A DNA stretch of 64,000 nucleotides from Bidens hawaiensis (lineage: Eukaryota; Streptophyta; Magnoliopsida; Asterales; Asteraceae): the NCBI GenBank assembly GCA_021521415.1, contig JAIQDT010003544.1:186001-250000 (forward strand), given 5' to 3'. A program made the translations under genes and the position numbers. The notes under the pieces were generated by a model that worked only from the letters and a program-made list of their open reading frames with translations, searched no databases and had not been told where the DNA came from. Of the stretch, positions 28,986 through 41,125 are shown in pieces. The first letter of the stretch is position 1. Each line of letters opens with the position of its first letter.

Positions 28986-29998
28986 GTCAACATAAGATGG
29001 TTTGACATATTATCCGCCTCTTTAACATAAGAGAGTTGAGTCGTAAGTAGTTGTTTAAGCTCGAGCTCTTATACTAAATATATTTCAACGGGGACTTAAA
29101 CATCTTGGCTTGGTTTTTAAGCTTTTAGCAAGCCAATTTCAGATTTCGAGTTGCTCATTGTTTACACCCCTAAGTTGGGTTGACGTGGTAGACTTGCCAC
29201 CTTTTTTTTGGAGTTTAAAATATTATCAAGTTTGATTGTCTAAATATTGTACTTTAAAAATGTTTAATCTATTTGACCCATTTTCTTTTTTAGATAATAT
29301 TTTTTAAATTATATATGATCATTTATTACCAAATAATATGCATGAGTATGACTTGTCTTGGAACTTATTCTATCCTCACACATTGATTGAAATAAACAAC
29401 TTGATTATTTGTGATGGATAATGTTACTTTGGTCTCCAATATCTCATTTCATGTCACACAAGTGCACAACCACTTGTTATCCAATGAGCAATAAAATAAT
29501 GACAAGTGACATGAGTGTGTATTGATAATTTGCTTATTAACCACAACAAGTATATTTATTCGCGTGTTTCATCCGAGCATGTTAAATATATTACATGCTC
29601 ACTAGCTACTTTGCATTACGGTGGGCATGAAATTAAATTATATTTTTTCCTCACTTTCTTATAAAATCTCCCCTTCTATCTTTCTTTAAAAATTCTACAA
29701 TTTCTTTTCCTTTCTCAAACTCTAAAATACGGAAATTAAATTATACTCTTCCCCTTATTATATTTTTCTCTCATTCCTTCATTTATTAAAATCGGGAGGA
29801 GAAGGACAGGGAGAGGGAGAGAGAGGTTGAGTTGGTCAATATGATATGATTGATATCTGATGTCTCTAAAGTTACCTAAGTTTTAATAAAAATATAGGTT
29901 CGGGTTTGATTTTACAATTATATTTTTGGATTCATTATTTATTACAAATGATAAAAATAGATCAAATAATACATTACAATATTGAGAAGTTACTGAAA
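28986..29998. other. Intergenic DNA between CDPK and ADH
   Basis: 29040-29173 looks like the end of a palindrome-type repeat (GCTCGAGCTC, ending ATTGTTTACACCCCTAA, that is TAGGGGTGTAAACAAT on the other strand). The rest is AT-rich with no coding signal. Confidence 0.4.
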
Positions 29999-32527
29999 TT
30001 AAAAGTTGATAAGAATCTTGAGACAATCTTGTTTCTTCAATATCTCGAAGGCTTCTTTTATGTTTTCCAATTTTACTTCATGTGTTAAAAGCTTATCCAC
30101 CTCTAGCTCCTGACAAAATGCAAACGTAAACTAAGTTATAAGAATGATTCATATTTTTAAAACTTAATAAAAGTATGACAAGCAAGGAATTAAACACTAG
30201 GATTAGAATAACATTGTAGGGGCTGCTTGGCAATCTTGTGTTAAGTCAATAACAGGTCTAACTGATTAAAAGTTAGCCTCTAAATCATTCAGCATGTTTC
30301 TAAAACATAACCGTTAAGATGCTTCATGGCCGATTCATGTTACTATTATAATAATGGAATTGTGTATGTGTGTCACCTTATTAATACATTTGTCGAGTAT
30401 AATAGGGAGATCAGAATGGGTTTTGACACCACCCATTACCGAACCCTTCAAAGTCAGCCCCCTCATTAAGGCCCTGGTTCTTATGGCCCAACTCGAATCA
30501 GGCCCAGCTCCAATTGCTACAGTTGTACCTATTCCCTACCATTATAGTTACATTTGTTAAATAAATTTATAGAGGTAATTAAGAAACAATCAAAATTAAT
30601 AAGCTTTGGTTGTGTTTAGTGAGTGTACAATTTTAGAAGCCTCAAGGGCTTCATTCAACAAGGATGTGACTCCGGAGCACTCGAAGGAGTAGTCGACACC
30701 TAGCCCATTTGTCATATCTTTCACCAAATCCGAGACTGGTCTGCCAGGATGGTTTTGAGGGTTGATGAAATCCATCATCCCAAAAACCTCTCCTATAGCT
30801 GCTTTCTTTTCGTTTATGTCAATTCCTATTATCGTCGACGCCCCTTGCATTTGTGCTCCTTTTATTACCTAAAACATGACATAACAAAAACTTGTTTTTA
30901 CAAAATAAAAGATTGTACAATTATAATATTAAAGTATATGTACCCCAAGACCAACAACCCCAAGGCCAAAAACCGCAACGGAAGAACCCTTAGAGACCGC
31001 GGCTTCCTTCCATGGTGCACCAAGGCCAGTTGTAAAGCCACACGAGAGAAAACTGGCTTGGGGAAGAGGCATCCTAGGGTCAACCTTGATCACATAGTTG
31101 ACATCAATGACCGTGTACTCGGACCATGTGGAGCAACTAAAGTGATGGTACAAGGTTTCCCCAGTCGATGCAACCGACATTCTTGATGTGCCATCACGCA
31201 TGAGACCATTAAAGCGAATAGGGTAAACATGACAAATATTAGTCTTTCCCGATTTGCAATTCAAGCATTCACCACATTCACCTAGGTAGAGTGGCATCAC
31301 CACGTCCCCGGGTTTGACCCGTGTCCCCACGCCTTCTCCTATGCTCTCGACCATCCTGCACCGAGTGGCCCAACCATGTTACATATTAATTCAGAATAGC
31401 TAGCCGATTCGTTGTTAGCATATACAAGATACATACCCGACACCTTCATGTCCAGGAATACGTGGAAACAATGACTGCAACATTAACAAATACACATGAA
31501 TCCAAAACAACTGTTTTCAAAACTAGACACTATCGATTTGTCAGACTGAATACTCAGGCCCGGCCCAAGAGGAGGGCGACAAACTCAGGCCTATTCTTTC
31601 AAGAGACCCATAATTGTTAAAAAAATAAAATTTATATTATATATATAGTTTTGTTTTAACACCAAAGCCTACAAAATGACTCGTTGGTTGAATGGAAAGT
31701 TTTCTGGACTATGGAAACAAAGGTATTCCGTATTCCACCATTAATGTTCTTTTTTTTATGTTTAAAAAAAAACTTTCATTTGTTTCATATAAGCAATTTT
31801 AGTAACATGTTTATTATTACTTGTTTGTTTTGGGTTTTTGAAAGGCAACCTAATTGGTAAAATTGTCAAATTATCCTTTACATAATTCTTTTAGATGCCA
31901 GTTTTTTTTATTCGTCCCAACCCCAAAAGTTTAAGAGGTTCTCAGAGACGGCCCTGCGAATACTAGCTACATAGCCGGTCCCGATAGAGTGAATTGTAAC
32001 GTAATTCAATAAATTTTACTTTTTAAATATCATTATTTAGTCATTTTGCTCTTAGGACATTTTTTATGAGACTTCATAAATAGTTAACGTATAAATTTTG
32101 TACCAAAATATAGAAGTACTTATGTGTTTTGTTTTAACTTTACATGTGTCAATGTCATCCGGTTTTAAATAATGTTTACGCCGGTTTCTAACACTAACAA
32201 GGCAACTAGTTTGGTCTGGTTATTAGAACACTGTTCTAAAATCTTTGTAGATAGTTGAAAGATTAAGGTAATGGACATACAATAGGTACCCCATTGCAAC
32301 ATAAAATGTCAGTGTGGCAAATACTCGCACACAACATCTTTATCCTGACTTCCATTGCTTTTGGTGGATCAACCCGTATCTCCTCCGCCGTGATTGCTCC
32401 ACCCGCCCTTACCACGACAGCTACACCGCACAACTTTGTTAACATTGTTTTCAAGTATTCAAGAACTATGAAAATATAATAGTAACGTACCTTTGCAAGT
32501 AATATCATGTGGGATATTTTGTGACAT
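29999..32527 (-). CDS. Zinc-dependent medium-chain alcohol dehydrogenase-like protein; 7 exons, 378 aa
   Basis: Exons on the minus strand in coding order: 32527-32491, 32420-32281, 31474-31437, 31355-30944, 30868-30629, 30535-30377, 30109-29999 (1137 nt including stop, phases consistent). Catalytic zinc ligands are C47 (ASICHTD), H68 with E69 (PGHEG) and C177 (SCGFTTGLG). Structural zinc ligands C99, C102, C105 and C113 lie in [17 protein letters not shown]. The NAD(P) fold has GLGVVG (202-207) with Asp in IGIDIN. Length fits plant ADH-like proteins (about 380 aa). The family reversibly oxidises alcohols to aldehydes; the substrate cannot be read here. Acceptor TGTAG of exon 2 is the weakest splice call. 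Intron 2 holds a hAT-like MITE. This is the only intact member of a local cluster with three broken copies. Confidence 0.9.
31555..31956. mobile_element. hAT-like MITE in ADH intron 2
   Basis: The left end CAGGCCCGGCCC and right end (other strand) CAGGGCCGTCTC are inverted repeats. The flanks are TGAATACT (31547-31554) and CGAATACT (31957-31964), an 8-bp duplication with one mismatch. 402 bp, non-coding. The pseudogene copy shows no such element at the homologous place. Confidence 0.7.
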
Positions 32528-32625
32528 AGTGTTGAAGAATATAGAGATTGGTTTGTGGGAAGATATACAAATTAAAAATGAAATTTGATGGTATATATTA
32601 GGTTGTAATGCCAGCAGTTGAAATC

Positions 32626-32634
32626 ATATTTATA
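32626..32634 (-). promoter_or_regulatory. TATA box of the intact ADH-like gene
   Basis: The minus strand reads CTATAAATATG about 100 bp upstream of the start codon at 32527, a usual distance for a plant TATA box plus 5' UTR. Confidence 0.55.
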
Positions 32635-32835
32635 GCTTAATAACTATTAAAATACTTTTTGGAAGCAGGCCATGAAAACTTAGCAAGCCATTTGTCAAGC
32701 CCAAAATTCTTCAATGGAGAAGACCTAAGCCCAGTCAAGTCATGTTAGTTTTATGTTATTAACTTGCATATATTATAAGGTGATATTTTATAAACGCATC
32801 CATGCATTCATAGAACATTTCTCATACGAGTCATA

Positions 32836-33060
32836 TCATAGAACCAAATTTGAGACCGGTTTGTCGGGATGGTTATGAGGGTTGATGAAATCTGTCATCC
32901 CCAAAACCACTCCTATTTGTGCTTTCTTTTTGTCTATGTGCACACCTATTATCGTCGACGCCCCTTGCAACATGGCTTTAAAATATTCAAGAATATGAAA
33001 AGATAACAATGACGTGCCTTTAAAAGTAATAGCATGTGGGGTATGTGTCATAATGTTGAA
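32836..33060 (-). pseudogene. ADH-like exon 1 fused to exon 5 (deletion derivative)
   Basis: The minus strand begins with an exon-1-like start (MTHTPHAITFK, compare [12 protein letters not shown]). A short piece of intron-like DNA follows, then directly exon 5 sequence ([20 protein letters not shown]-type stretch) that stops after PVSNL. Exons 2-4 and 6-7 are missing. About 300 bp upstream of the intact gene, so a truncated tandem copy. Non-functional. Confidence 0.8.
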
Positions 33061-33548
33061 GATTGGTTTGTGAGAAGATATACAAAAATTGAAATGCGGC
33101 GGTATCAATTTATAATGTAGCAGTCGGAATCATATTTATAGTTATTAGAGGCACGTTAATCGTATATTTTGTACATGTATTATCTAGTCAAAAGTCTTAG
33201 TCAAAGTCATGGTCAAATTTATTATCAGTATTAATTAAGGGTATATGTTTTAGATAAATGTAGTGTCACTGATAGGAAAACTTCATTTTTTAGATATAGG
33301 ACTTAATTATTCCAGTGTTATGATTCATCCAATCAAGTAACTACGAACTTCGAATTCTACATACGACTAAGCAAGTTTTTGTTTGGACACCCGTATGACA
33401 CACAATAAGTTTTTTTTTTCAACTATTATGAAGTCACGGTCTATAGCGTTAATCCTCTCCAATATTCACAAGTACACTTGACTATAATTTGCATTTGAAT
33501 TCGCCACAACACGCAACAACATCTAGTTCCATATTTAACAACCAATTA

Positions 33549-33959
33549 TTATCTAATGATGAAAGTAATACCAATGACATGAATTTGCAACATCATTAAT
33601 TTGTTTATAAATCGTAACATAACTTTCAACATTTTATTTGTAGAGTAGAAGTGTAGAACTATACTCATATTGTTATACATGTTATTAAAATATACACAAC
33701 ATTTTATTTGTAGAACTATACTCATATTGTTATACATATTATTAAAATATACACAGATCCCAGAACTTTGTTTAGACCATTTTCTGCCTAGGGGATCTTC
33801 GGCACGCTTGTGTGACCGAAGAAACGCTTTGAAAGGGTTGCAATGGATATGAAAGCCGTGAAGAGTATCTTCAAGAGCGTTGAAGAGTGGGTGGTTTTGA
33901 GGGGGCGAGGAAGGAGGATACAACTGGTCGACCAGGACAACCGATGTGCAGGTCGTCAA
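33549..33959 (-). other. Unrecognised 136-codon open frame with an internal duplication
   Basis: An open minus-strand frame with no family I recognise. Its C-terminal half carries a 50-bp tandem duplication (33662-33757: AGAACTATACTCATATTG... twice), giving VYFNNMYNNMSIVL twice. Composition of the first half (33770-33959) is higher in GC than its surroundings. Not enough for a gene call. Confidence 0.2.
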
Positions 33960-34239
33960 GATATCTCGTTGTTTCTCTAAACTCTTATTAAATGTTCACA
34001 TGTTATGAAACTTTTAATAAGTTCTAAAAGGAATATTATACTTGAGTGACATGAATTAAATATATATGAAAGTTAATTAATATTTAGTGATTACTTATTT
34101 AATGTTCAAAATACCTTGAAGAATGAAGTGGAAATCAAATCACCAAATAGCTTCATATTTATTAAAAAAGAAGGCAATTGAAAATATTATTGAAGATAAA
34201 TAAATTGGACATCACAATATTGAGGATTTATTGTGACTA

Positions 34240-34715
34240 AAAGTTAATTAAAATCTTGAGGCAGTCTTGTTTCTTCAATATCTCGAAGGCTTCTTTTATG
34301 TTTTCCAATTTTATTTCATGTGTCACAAGCTTATCCACTTCAAACTCCTGATAAAATACAAAGCGTCAACTACATTATAAGAATAATACATATTTTTAAA
34401 ACTAAACATTGTCTTTGTTTCAAAATAAAAAAATATTGTTACTATTATAATAAAAAAGAATTATTATGGTGTAATAAAAACTTTAAAGCTTATATCACAT
34501 CTTGGGGCTAGTGACTTAGTGGTAAAGACAATGTTTATTAAACAATCAAAAGTCTCGGCCAGGTTTAAGTCCCAAAAGTGCCCCGTAATTTATCTTTAAA
34601 AAATTCACTTTTACTTTTTAATTAAATTTAAAATATTACTATAATAAACCAATCAATAAAATAAAATAAAAATATTAAATGTGTATATATAAATGAGTCG
34701 TTTGTGTCACCTTAT
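34240..34715 (-). pseudogene. ADH-like exon 7 remnant (third copy)
   Basis: Exon 7 is intact (about 34349-34242: [32 protein letters not shown], stop), preceded by an acceptor in TTTTATCAG. About 350 bp further on, the last bases of exon 6 with its donor remain (ATATTAATAAG|GTGACA, near 34709-34720), and homology then ends. Intron 6 holds a SINE-like tRNA head. Confidence 0.8.
34502..34610 (+). mobile_element. tRNA-derived SINE-like sequence
   Basis: TGACTTAGTGGTAAAGAC resembles a pol III A box (TGGCTCAGTGGTAAGAG-like), and GGTTTAAGTCCC about 45 bases later resembles a B box. A T/A-rich tail follows. It lies in intron 6 of the ADH remnant. Confidence 0.5.
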
Positions 34716-34719
34716 TAAT

Positions 34720-34938
34720 ATATTGACAAAATGGCAAAGACGTCATTTATGTTTGAACGGTTTTTTAATGGACGTCTTTTGACAAACGTAATGACAGAAA
34801 ACACTCTTTATATTTGAAAATTCTATCACGTTTTGCCCTTTGACTCTAACCAAGTCAAGTATTTTTATTAAATTTGGTCATCTGCAATGCACGTAAGGGT
34901 ATATTTGTAAAATAAAAATGTAAAATATGTAAAATAAA

Positions 34939-34974
<36 letters not shown>

Positions 34975-35500
34975 CATCCATTTCGCCACCACCGGTTAAC
35001 CACCGCCGCCGGCTAACCATCACCGTAATTAACTAGATTGGATGTTGCCCCCATTTATACACCCAATTTCTTACGAATCACTGGATCACCGCCATCGTCA
35101 CCGGCAGTCGGAATGTAGGGTTTCATCAGTAAACTCTAGCCGCCACCATCATTCCCCTCTTCTACAACAATAACATCACCAGCGACCACCACCCTACCCA
35201 ACCCCGTATCTACAAAATTCGACAACCAGTAGAAGAATACTTAATCGAACGAACATCAATTGTAGAAGAAATTGTGAGATGCAATTTGGGGGAAATAAAA
35301 TTTTAGGGTTTTGTTGTTTAAGGTTTGTAGGATACGGAGAGAATGAAAGACGACTGTGGTCTTAGCGGAGAGCAGTCGCCGGAGAGTTGGGGTGGGGTAG
35401 CGGTGATGTTTGTTGTTAGTTGTGGATGAGAAAGAAAGTATAGACGGAGATGTGGTGTTGGTTGGTTGTGGTGGTGGCAGGTGGTTGGGTTTGATGGCTT
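34720..35500. other. Non-coding DNA with (TC)n tract and CCACCGCC-rich stretch
   Basis: (TC)n at 34944-34971 is followed by a GC-richer segment (CGCCACCACCGGTTAACC and relatives, 34980-35230) that looks like a leader, but no open frame of note follows. Probably transposon-derived. Confidence 0.35.
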
Positions 35501-35509
35501 GTCAGTGAC

Positions 35510-36570
35510 GGTTCTAGTCCAGGTAAAATGATGGGCTGGTTGGAAGCTCTAAAGGTTCAAAATCAGAAGAAAAAAATAATACTTGATTGGGTTAATTATA
35601 TTTGTCACTCGGTGGATTCTATGGAAATACAAGAATGATACGGTTAACAATAACATTTGACACAACAAGTTTATGTTAACGTAAGAGTCTATTATTGTAC
35701 TTGTAACTTATTTTTTTCATGCTCTAGGTTTTTGTTAGGAGTGTTTTAATAATAATAAACGACCTTTCAAACAAAATTTGTCGGTACTGATGGTTTTTCG
35801 ATTTTTTTATAGTGTTCTTTTATTCTTCGAAATATTGTACTTCTTTTCCTTGTTTATACGTAACAAGGGCGGTCGATACTGATCTAATTTGTGTTGACTC
35901 GCTACCATAATGCCCAGGTTTTGCTAACATTGTTTATACCATAATCAATGTACCAATATTGACACAATCTGTGTCGACTCACCGTCGTAACGCTTGTGTT
36001 TTACTGACCAAATAAGCGTCGTTTTAGATATTATATGTTAAAGTGAATAACTAATGAACTTATATTTACGTTTACTTCTGGCACCGTAACGAATGTAATT
36101 TGATGAACTTATATTTAGGTTTACTAACACCTAGGTTTATTTTTTATTTGTTTATTTGGTTTTTTGTTTTAAAATAAGTTAATTTAACAAATTTATTTTT
36201 TAGGTTTAAATTTGGCATGTAACGAACATAGCTGATACCAATCAAATTCACGATAACTTGTTGATGCAATGCCTGGGTTTTATCTTTTTAAATTTGCCGC
36301 AAAACATGCGCGAGGAAATCACTTATAAATAACAAAAAAAATAAAGAAAACCGTCAAATATTTGCCATGCTTTGTGATAGACTGATAACCCAACCAATAA
36401 ATACATGCACGAATTAGTGAAGACCTGAAAGCTAGAGGCGTGAATTAGAGACTGAAAATATCTATTTCACCAAACTATGGATGTGAATGGCTTGGTTGGG
36501 TTTGGTTCGGCTACGAGGCAAACCAAACTTATAATCAATATTTAGGTCTTTAATATGGGTCTATGGGATA
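35510..36570. repeat. Duplicated segment, copy 1 (partner at 53020-53880)
   Basis: Blocks such as GTGACGGTTCTAGTCC, GTTCAAAATCAGAA, GGAAATCACTTATAAATAA, ATACATGCACGAATTAGTGA and TAATCAATATTTAGGTCTTT occur in the same order and orientation at 53026-53880. The copies differ by small indels. Each lies upstream, on the minus strand, of an ADH-like copy. Confidence 0.8.
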
Positions 36571-36941
36571 ACTTTATATATGTTGTGAAATAATCATAAT
36601 AGCTAAAGAATATAAAAAAAATGTAGGGAGAAAGTTGGAGATTCAATAATTAGATGTGTATTACAATGAGTTACAATAAGATGTATATATAGAACAAGAA
36701 AACTTGGAGAGGAAATTAACATATATTAGGTGTTGATCAAGGGCGGATCCACCAAACAAATAGGTGGTTTCTCGGAACCACATGAATTTCTAAATAATAA
36801 TGTATTGATATATAAAAGATAATAGAGTAAACAACCTTATATATCATATCAGGAGGAAACCATGCTATTTATAAAACGTGTGCTGGTCTGGTTGGTAAGT
36901 TGCTGGTTTTACAATATTGAGGATTTATTGAATTATTGTGA
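36571..36941. other. Spacer downstream of the ADH pseudogene
   Basis: AT-rich. GGGCGGATCCACC at about 36740 resembles the end of the CAGTGGCGGATCC-type hAT elements but has no partner end nearby. No gene. Confidence 0.4.
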
Positions 36942-38163
36942 TTAAAAGTTGATAAGAATCTTGAGGCAGTCTTGTTTCTTCAATATCTCGAAGGCTTCTT
37001 TTATGTTTTCCAATTTTATTTCATGTGCCAAAAGCTTATCCACCTCTAACCCCTGATTAATGCATTTGTCGAGTATAATAGGGAGATCAGATTTGGTTTT
37101 GACACCACCCATTAAGGAACCCTTCAAAGTCCGACCCCTCATTAGGGCTGAGGTTCTTATGGCCCAGTTCGAATCTAGCCCAGCTCCAATTGCTACAGCT
37201 GTACCTATTCCCTATCATTATAATTATAAACTTACATTTGTTAATTACTTAAACATGTTTTTAAAGGTAATTAAGAATCAATCAAAATTAATAAGTTTGG
37301 GTTGTGTTGAGTGAGAGTACAATTTTAGAAGCCTCAAGGGCTTCATTCAACAAGGATGTGACTCCGGAACACTCGAAGGAGTAGTCGACACCTAGCCCAT
37401 TTGTCATATCTTTCACCAAATCCGAGACTGGCATGTCGGGATGGTTTTGAGGGTTGATGAAATCCGTCATCCCAAAAACCTCTCCTATTGCTGCTTTCTT
37501 TTCGTTTATGTCAATGCCTATTATCTTTGACGCCCCTTGCATTTGTGCTCCTTTTATAACCTAAACATGACATAACAAAAACTTTTATCTACAATATAAA
37601 AGATTGTACAATTATAATATTAAAGTATATGTACCCCAAGACCAACAACCCCCAGGCCAAAAACCGCAACCGAAGAACCCTTAGAGACCGCGACTTCCTT
37701 CCATGGTGCACCAAGGCCGGTTGTTAAGCCACACGAGAGAAAACTGGCTTGGGGAAGAGGCACCCTAGGGTCAACCTTGATCACATAGTTGACATCAATG
37801 ACCGTGTACTCGGACCATGTGGAGCAACTAAATTGTTGGTACACGGTTTCCCAGTCGATGCAACCGACATTCTTGATGTGCGATGGCACATGAGACCATC
37901 AAAGCGAACAGGGTAAACATGACAAATATTAGTCTTTCCCGATTTGCAATTCAAGCATTCACCCCATTCACCTAAGTAGAGTGGCATCACCACGTCCCCG
38001 GGTTTTACTCGAGCCCCTACATCTTTTCCCATGCTCTCAACCATCCTGTAACCGAGTCCTAACCGTGTTATGTATTTAATAAAAGTAGTTAATTCAAAAG
38101 TTTTTTCGTATATAAACTTGCGTACCCGGCGCCTTCATGTCCAGGAATACGTGGAAACAGAGG
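36942..38163 (-). pseudogene. ADH-like pseudogene, exons 3-7 (exons 1-2 at 50273-50541)
   Basis: Coding order on the minus strand: exon 3 38163-38126, exon 4 38045-37635, exon 5 37560-37321, exons 6+7 fused 37211-36942. Protein runs parallel to the intact gene at 29999-32527. Breaks: one base missing in exon 4 (411 instead of 412 nt, within 37846-37852) shifts the frame; structural zinc Cys99 is Trp (GEWGECLNC). Intron 6 is absent: INQGLEVD replaces INK|ELEVD, with the CAG of the old acceptor left as a codon. Exon 3 reads [12 protein letters not shown]. Intron 2 continues leftward homology to the intact gene for about 60 bases, then nested elements begin. Inactive as an ADH. Confidence 0.9.
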
Positions 38164-39169
38164 CTGCAAAGTTAACAAAACTGTTAATAGCACGTGAATT
38201 CAAAACCATTGCTCTCAAAACTAGACCCAATCGACTGATTGGAGCAGAAACTGGCTACATATTAATGATTGGACTAGTTGAATCAGCGAACAATCCGGAT
38301 GGTTGGATCATATTAAAGAAACAAAATATTTTCAAAATTCGTTTGTTGGTTCATCGGCGCTTTCGACTTCATATTTTGTTAATATTACAAGTTCATAACC
38401 AGCTAGTCTTGTCACCTAAAACTCCTAAGTTCTTCGGAAATAATTTTTCATCTTTAACGCATGTTCTCTCTCGATTCATCTTTTCTTCAACCGATCTGAG
38501 TGTTATAGCTGCTATCCGTGTTAAACTTTAGGCAAGTGAATCAAGAACACAAACTTTTATTAGGAAAACGACTAACAAGTAAAACTTAATGATAACTAAC
38601 ACACTGAACCTATGGTATATATATACCCAAAGTTCCTAATCCTAACTTATTTCAAATACATAATTTGAAACCAAATACAATTAAGATTAAAGATAAGACT
38701 AACTTATCTCTAATTATAAACTTATTATTATTATTATTATATTAAATACTCTCCAAGATTCTAGGAGTCTTCAATCCGAGTAGGTGTGGACACGTTTAAC
38801 ACTCCCTCTCAACACCAACCTTCATCTAATCGTGACACACACGAAAAACCTCAATTCGAAACAACCCACAATTCAATGCAACAAGTTGTGTCTTCTAGCT
38901 TCGACTCAAGTGTTGAATTCCAGCACTCCTCTTAGATTCATACTTGTTCTTCCAAGGTCTTTCAGGCCCCGCAACACTCGTATCTCTTTGGGCTTGATTC
39001 TTGGATCTGCGTTGATCACAATACTACTAGGTTGCTCTTCCCCTGTTATGCGCGCTACAAACGTTTTTTTCCTTCTCGACTTATTGGCAAAACATCATGG
39101 CATCCACATTAACACGCCCATCCAAGTTTAACGTGGTTAAGCTAGCAACCACAAGTGGCTTATCCACTC

Positions 39170-39506
39170 TGATACAAATCGGGTTGGTTCCAAAGAGTTA
39201 CTTGTATATTCTCGAATGGGCAAAGTGAAAAGTGGCTAATAGTTATCTTGAGGAGAAAGCATTATAAATAGGAGGGGAATATTATGATTAGTCATTCATG
39301 AATTTTGTTAAGATTGAGTAGGCTCTGGCACGTGTCAAGAGAGAGGGTGTGACCCTGGAAATTGTTATCTGTCCTTATCACTTTTTTTCTCTTTCCTTGT
39401 AATTCCTTTACTTTCAATTAAACAATTCCCTTCCTGTTATCTATCAATCTAATTTCAATCCTATTTACATTCAATATATACAATCTGTTCATCTCGTTCC
39501 TTATTA
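39170..39506 (+). repeat. 5' LTR of the Ty3 element
   Basis: 337 bp with a TATA-like GCATTATAAATAGG (about 39260), then polypyrimidine leader sequence. About 1.2% different by eye from the 3' LTR. Confidence 0.93.
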
Positions 39507-39551
39507 TTGGTTATTATTGTTTATCTTTCATCTCCGTTTTTTCTCTTTTCC

Positions 39552-41113
39552 ATGGAAACTCGAACAAATTCTCGATTGGATAATCAAGATGCTCAAATCA
39601 AACAGTTGCAAACTGATGTAGCTGATATGCGTACTTCATTAGCGGCTCTAGAGACAGATCGACTGGAATCTGGTGAATTTCGTAAGGTCGTTCTCGCCTG
39701 GATGTCAAAGCAAGAGAAGAAGACTGTGGGTGAGTCGTCGGGATCTGGCACCTCTGGTGGAGAATTCACGTTTTCCGGCTCCCATCCTAGATCTGATCTG
39801 TTGGATACCTCTGATTCTGTTTCGTGGGCTGTCAAAAAGGTAAAACTCCCTGAATTTTCTGGTTTTGATCCACAGGCGTGGATTCAGAAAGCCAATTTGT
39901 ATTTTGATATGAATCACATAACTGAGGATGCTCGATTGCGTTTGGTTCGTTTGAGTATGATTGGGGTAGCGCATCATTGGTTTACGATTATAACGCAAAT
40001 CCGTCCTACCATTTCTTGGATTGATTTCCAATCAGAATTGCTTCAGCGTTTCAGTGGTTTAGTAATACAAAACCCATTTGAGCAATTAGCTACAATCAAT
40101 CAGGGCGATTCCATTTATGATTATATAGATGATTTTGAATATCTTCTCTCTTTGGTTCCACGACTGCTGAATCACAGTCGATTGGGTATTTTGTTGCGGG
40201 TTTAAAAGATGATGTGAAAAAGTGGGTTCATCTCCACCGCCCTCAATCACGTCTGGACGCCATGTACTTGGCTAAAGACGTTGAGTTGATGCTTCGCCCG
40301 GAGTCGGGTCAGTCTTCTTTGGGTCGTTTTCGATATCTCAACCCAACGGGTAGTCGAACGTTCGGGCTTAAGGAGGGGCCACAAGGCCGATCTGAATCTC
40401 GGTCTTTCTTTTCTCCCAAAGTTGGTGAGCGGGTCTCTTCTCCTAAGTTGGAATCTCCCCGATCTGTGTTAAGCCCTAAACTTCCTTTTCCAATGACTGA
40501 TAGTGGGCAGGGCTCTCCACGTGATCGTGGGGTTCGATCTCTTTCACGAACGGAATGGGAAGACCGTCGAAAGAAAGGGTTGTGTTTCCGATGTGGCCAA
40601 CAGTATGGGCCCACACATAAGTGTCTAGAGGGTAGATTGCGGGTGTTGTTGTTAGGGGACGATGAGGACGACATCCCACTTGGAGATCAATGTTTGTTAC
40701 AAGCTGAATCGTCTTCACCTTCTGATGTTGATACGGATGGTGTTGTGGGTACATGTAATGCGTTAGAATTTGTAGGTTCATTGGCTTCTATTGCACTCTC
40801 TGCGACAATGAAATTGGAAGGTACTTTGATGGGTTTTTCCATTTGTTTATTGGTGGATAGTGGAGCTTCCCACAATTTTATTTCTAGACGTTTAGTGGAG
40901 GCATTGGGTTTATCTTCTCAGAAGTTTAGTGGCATCAAAATTAAATTGGGGGATGGTCATTTTGTGTTTGTCTCGGAGCGGTGTGTCTCTCTTCACGTTA
41001 CTATATGCCCGTGTTCTTTCACTATCAATGCGTTGGTCTTTGATACTATTTCTTTGGATTTCATATTGGGTTTAGAATGGTTAAAATATTTGGGGGAAGT
41101 TGTCCACGATTGA
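39552..41113 (+). pseudogene. Ty3 gag and protease segment
   Basis: Best start METRTNSRLD (39552). A coiled N-terminus is followed by the gag region KLPEFSGFDPQAWI, then a frameshift near 40170. The next frame (40214-41113) has the zinc knuckle CFRCGQQYGPTHKC and the aspartic protease LLVDSGASHNFI, then FILGLEWL. It ends at an in-frame TGA after VVHD where Trp is usual. Confidence 0.88.
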
Positions 41114-41125
41114 CAACACTCTTGG

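Noticed and set aside
30749..31186. 145-codon plus-strand frame
   Set aside because: Antisense shadow of ADH exons 4-5, crossing a real intron.
38070..39131. Plus-strand frames of 153 and 115 codons
   Set aside because: The first overlaps ADH exon 3 and intron on the opposite strand; the second spans an LTR and retroelement interior. Neither shows a domain.
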